A DNA stretch of 15,923 nt, from assembly GCA_012295275.1 (NCBI GenBank), contig CM022667.1:22392672-22408594 (forward strand). The letters are read 5' to 3'. The number at the start of each line of letters is the position of its first letter. The first letter of the stretch is position 1. The notes under the pieces were generated by a model. It searched no databases. It saw only the letters and a program-made list of their open reading frames with translations, and was not told where the DNA came from. Of this stretch, positions 15,703 to 15,923 are shown piece after piece. Source of the stretch: Chrysomallon squamiferum (taxonomy: Eukaryota > Mollusca > Gastropoda > Neomphalida > Peltospiridae). Both the position numbers and the translations under genes were made by a program.

Positions 15703-15923
15703 GTAAGTGCGGTATGTTTTCATAATTAAAGAAGAATATAAATCAAAATAAGATTATGTACATAAGTGTATTTTTATAAATGTTTATGCTTGATGCATAT
15801 TTCAAATATAATTATGATTTTATGATTTACAACATCTTCCTTTCCCAAAATCCACATTGTTTTGTATCAGCTGTAAATTATATTAAATTATAAACACTAT
15901 TTCACTGAAAATTTAGTTTGTCA

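Overview
This is a eukaryotic, metazoan genomic window. It is strongly AT-rich, its genes are split by short GT-AG introns (138 to 995 bases), and it is littered with (ATT)n, (AC)n and (CAGACA)n microsatellites. It contains the 5' parts of two genes arranged head to head. Intron size and repeat style suggest an invertebrate, possibly a mollusc or another lophotrochozoan. That is an impression and cannot be fixed from one window. The presence of HYDIN implies an animal with motile 9+2 cilia or flagella.

Left edge, minus strand (1-770): two short exons match the N-terminus of syntaxin-16 (STX16), the Qa-SNARE of the trans-Golgi network. The first exon (770 down to 690) carries the start codon and the N-terminal Vps45-binding peptide. 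The second (362 down to 268) starts the linker before the Habc domain. The rest of the gene lies beyond position 1. Both exons are too short to stand out as ORFs and were recognised by homology plus perfect splice-site and phase agreement.

Intergenic interval (about 771-1940): AT-rich with several simple repeats and no supported gene. A less AT-rich segment with an inverted CCAAT pair (1950-1969) and a good splice donor (CAG|GTAAAT at 2119) is a candidate promoter and non-coding first exon for the plus-strand gene.

Positions 2583-15702, plus strand: 23 coding exons encode the first 1297 residues of HYDIN (hydrocephalus-inducing protein homolog), the giant central-apparatus protein of motile axonemes, roughly a quarter of the usual length of about 5,000 residues. 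Every junction keeps the frame (3891 nt, 1297 codons, no stops). The translation is a string of about nine and a half ASH/PapD-like immunoglobulin-fold domains, ending in an acidic linker inside the tenth. The gene continues past the right edge.

Points worth a second look: the divergent STX16/HYDIN arrangement; a 34-nt cryptic cassette with an in-frame stop and a very strong acceptor in intron 21 (possible poison exon); introns that stay open in frame for 50 to 86 codons after the donor, three of them consecutive; a compositionally distinct island in the 979-base intron 7; a duplicated block of about 113 bases in intron 19; and a nested palindrome in STX16 intron 1.
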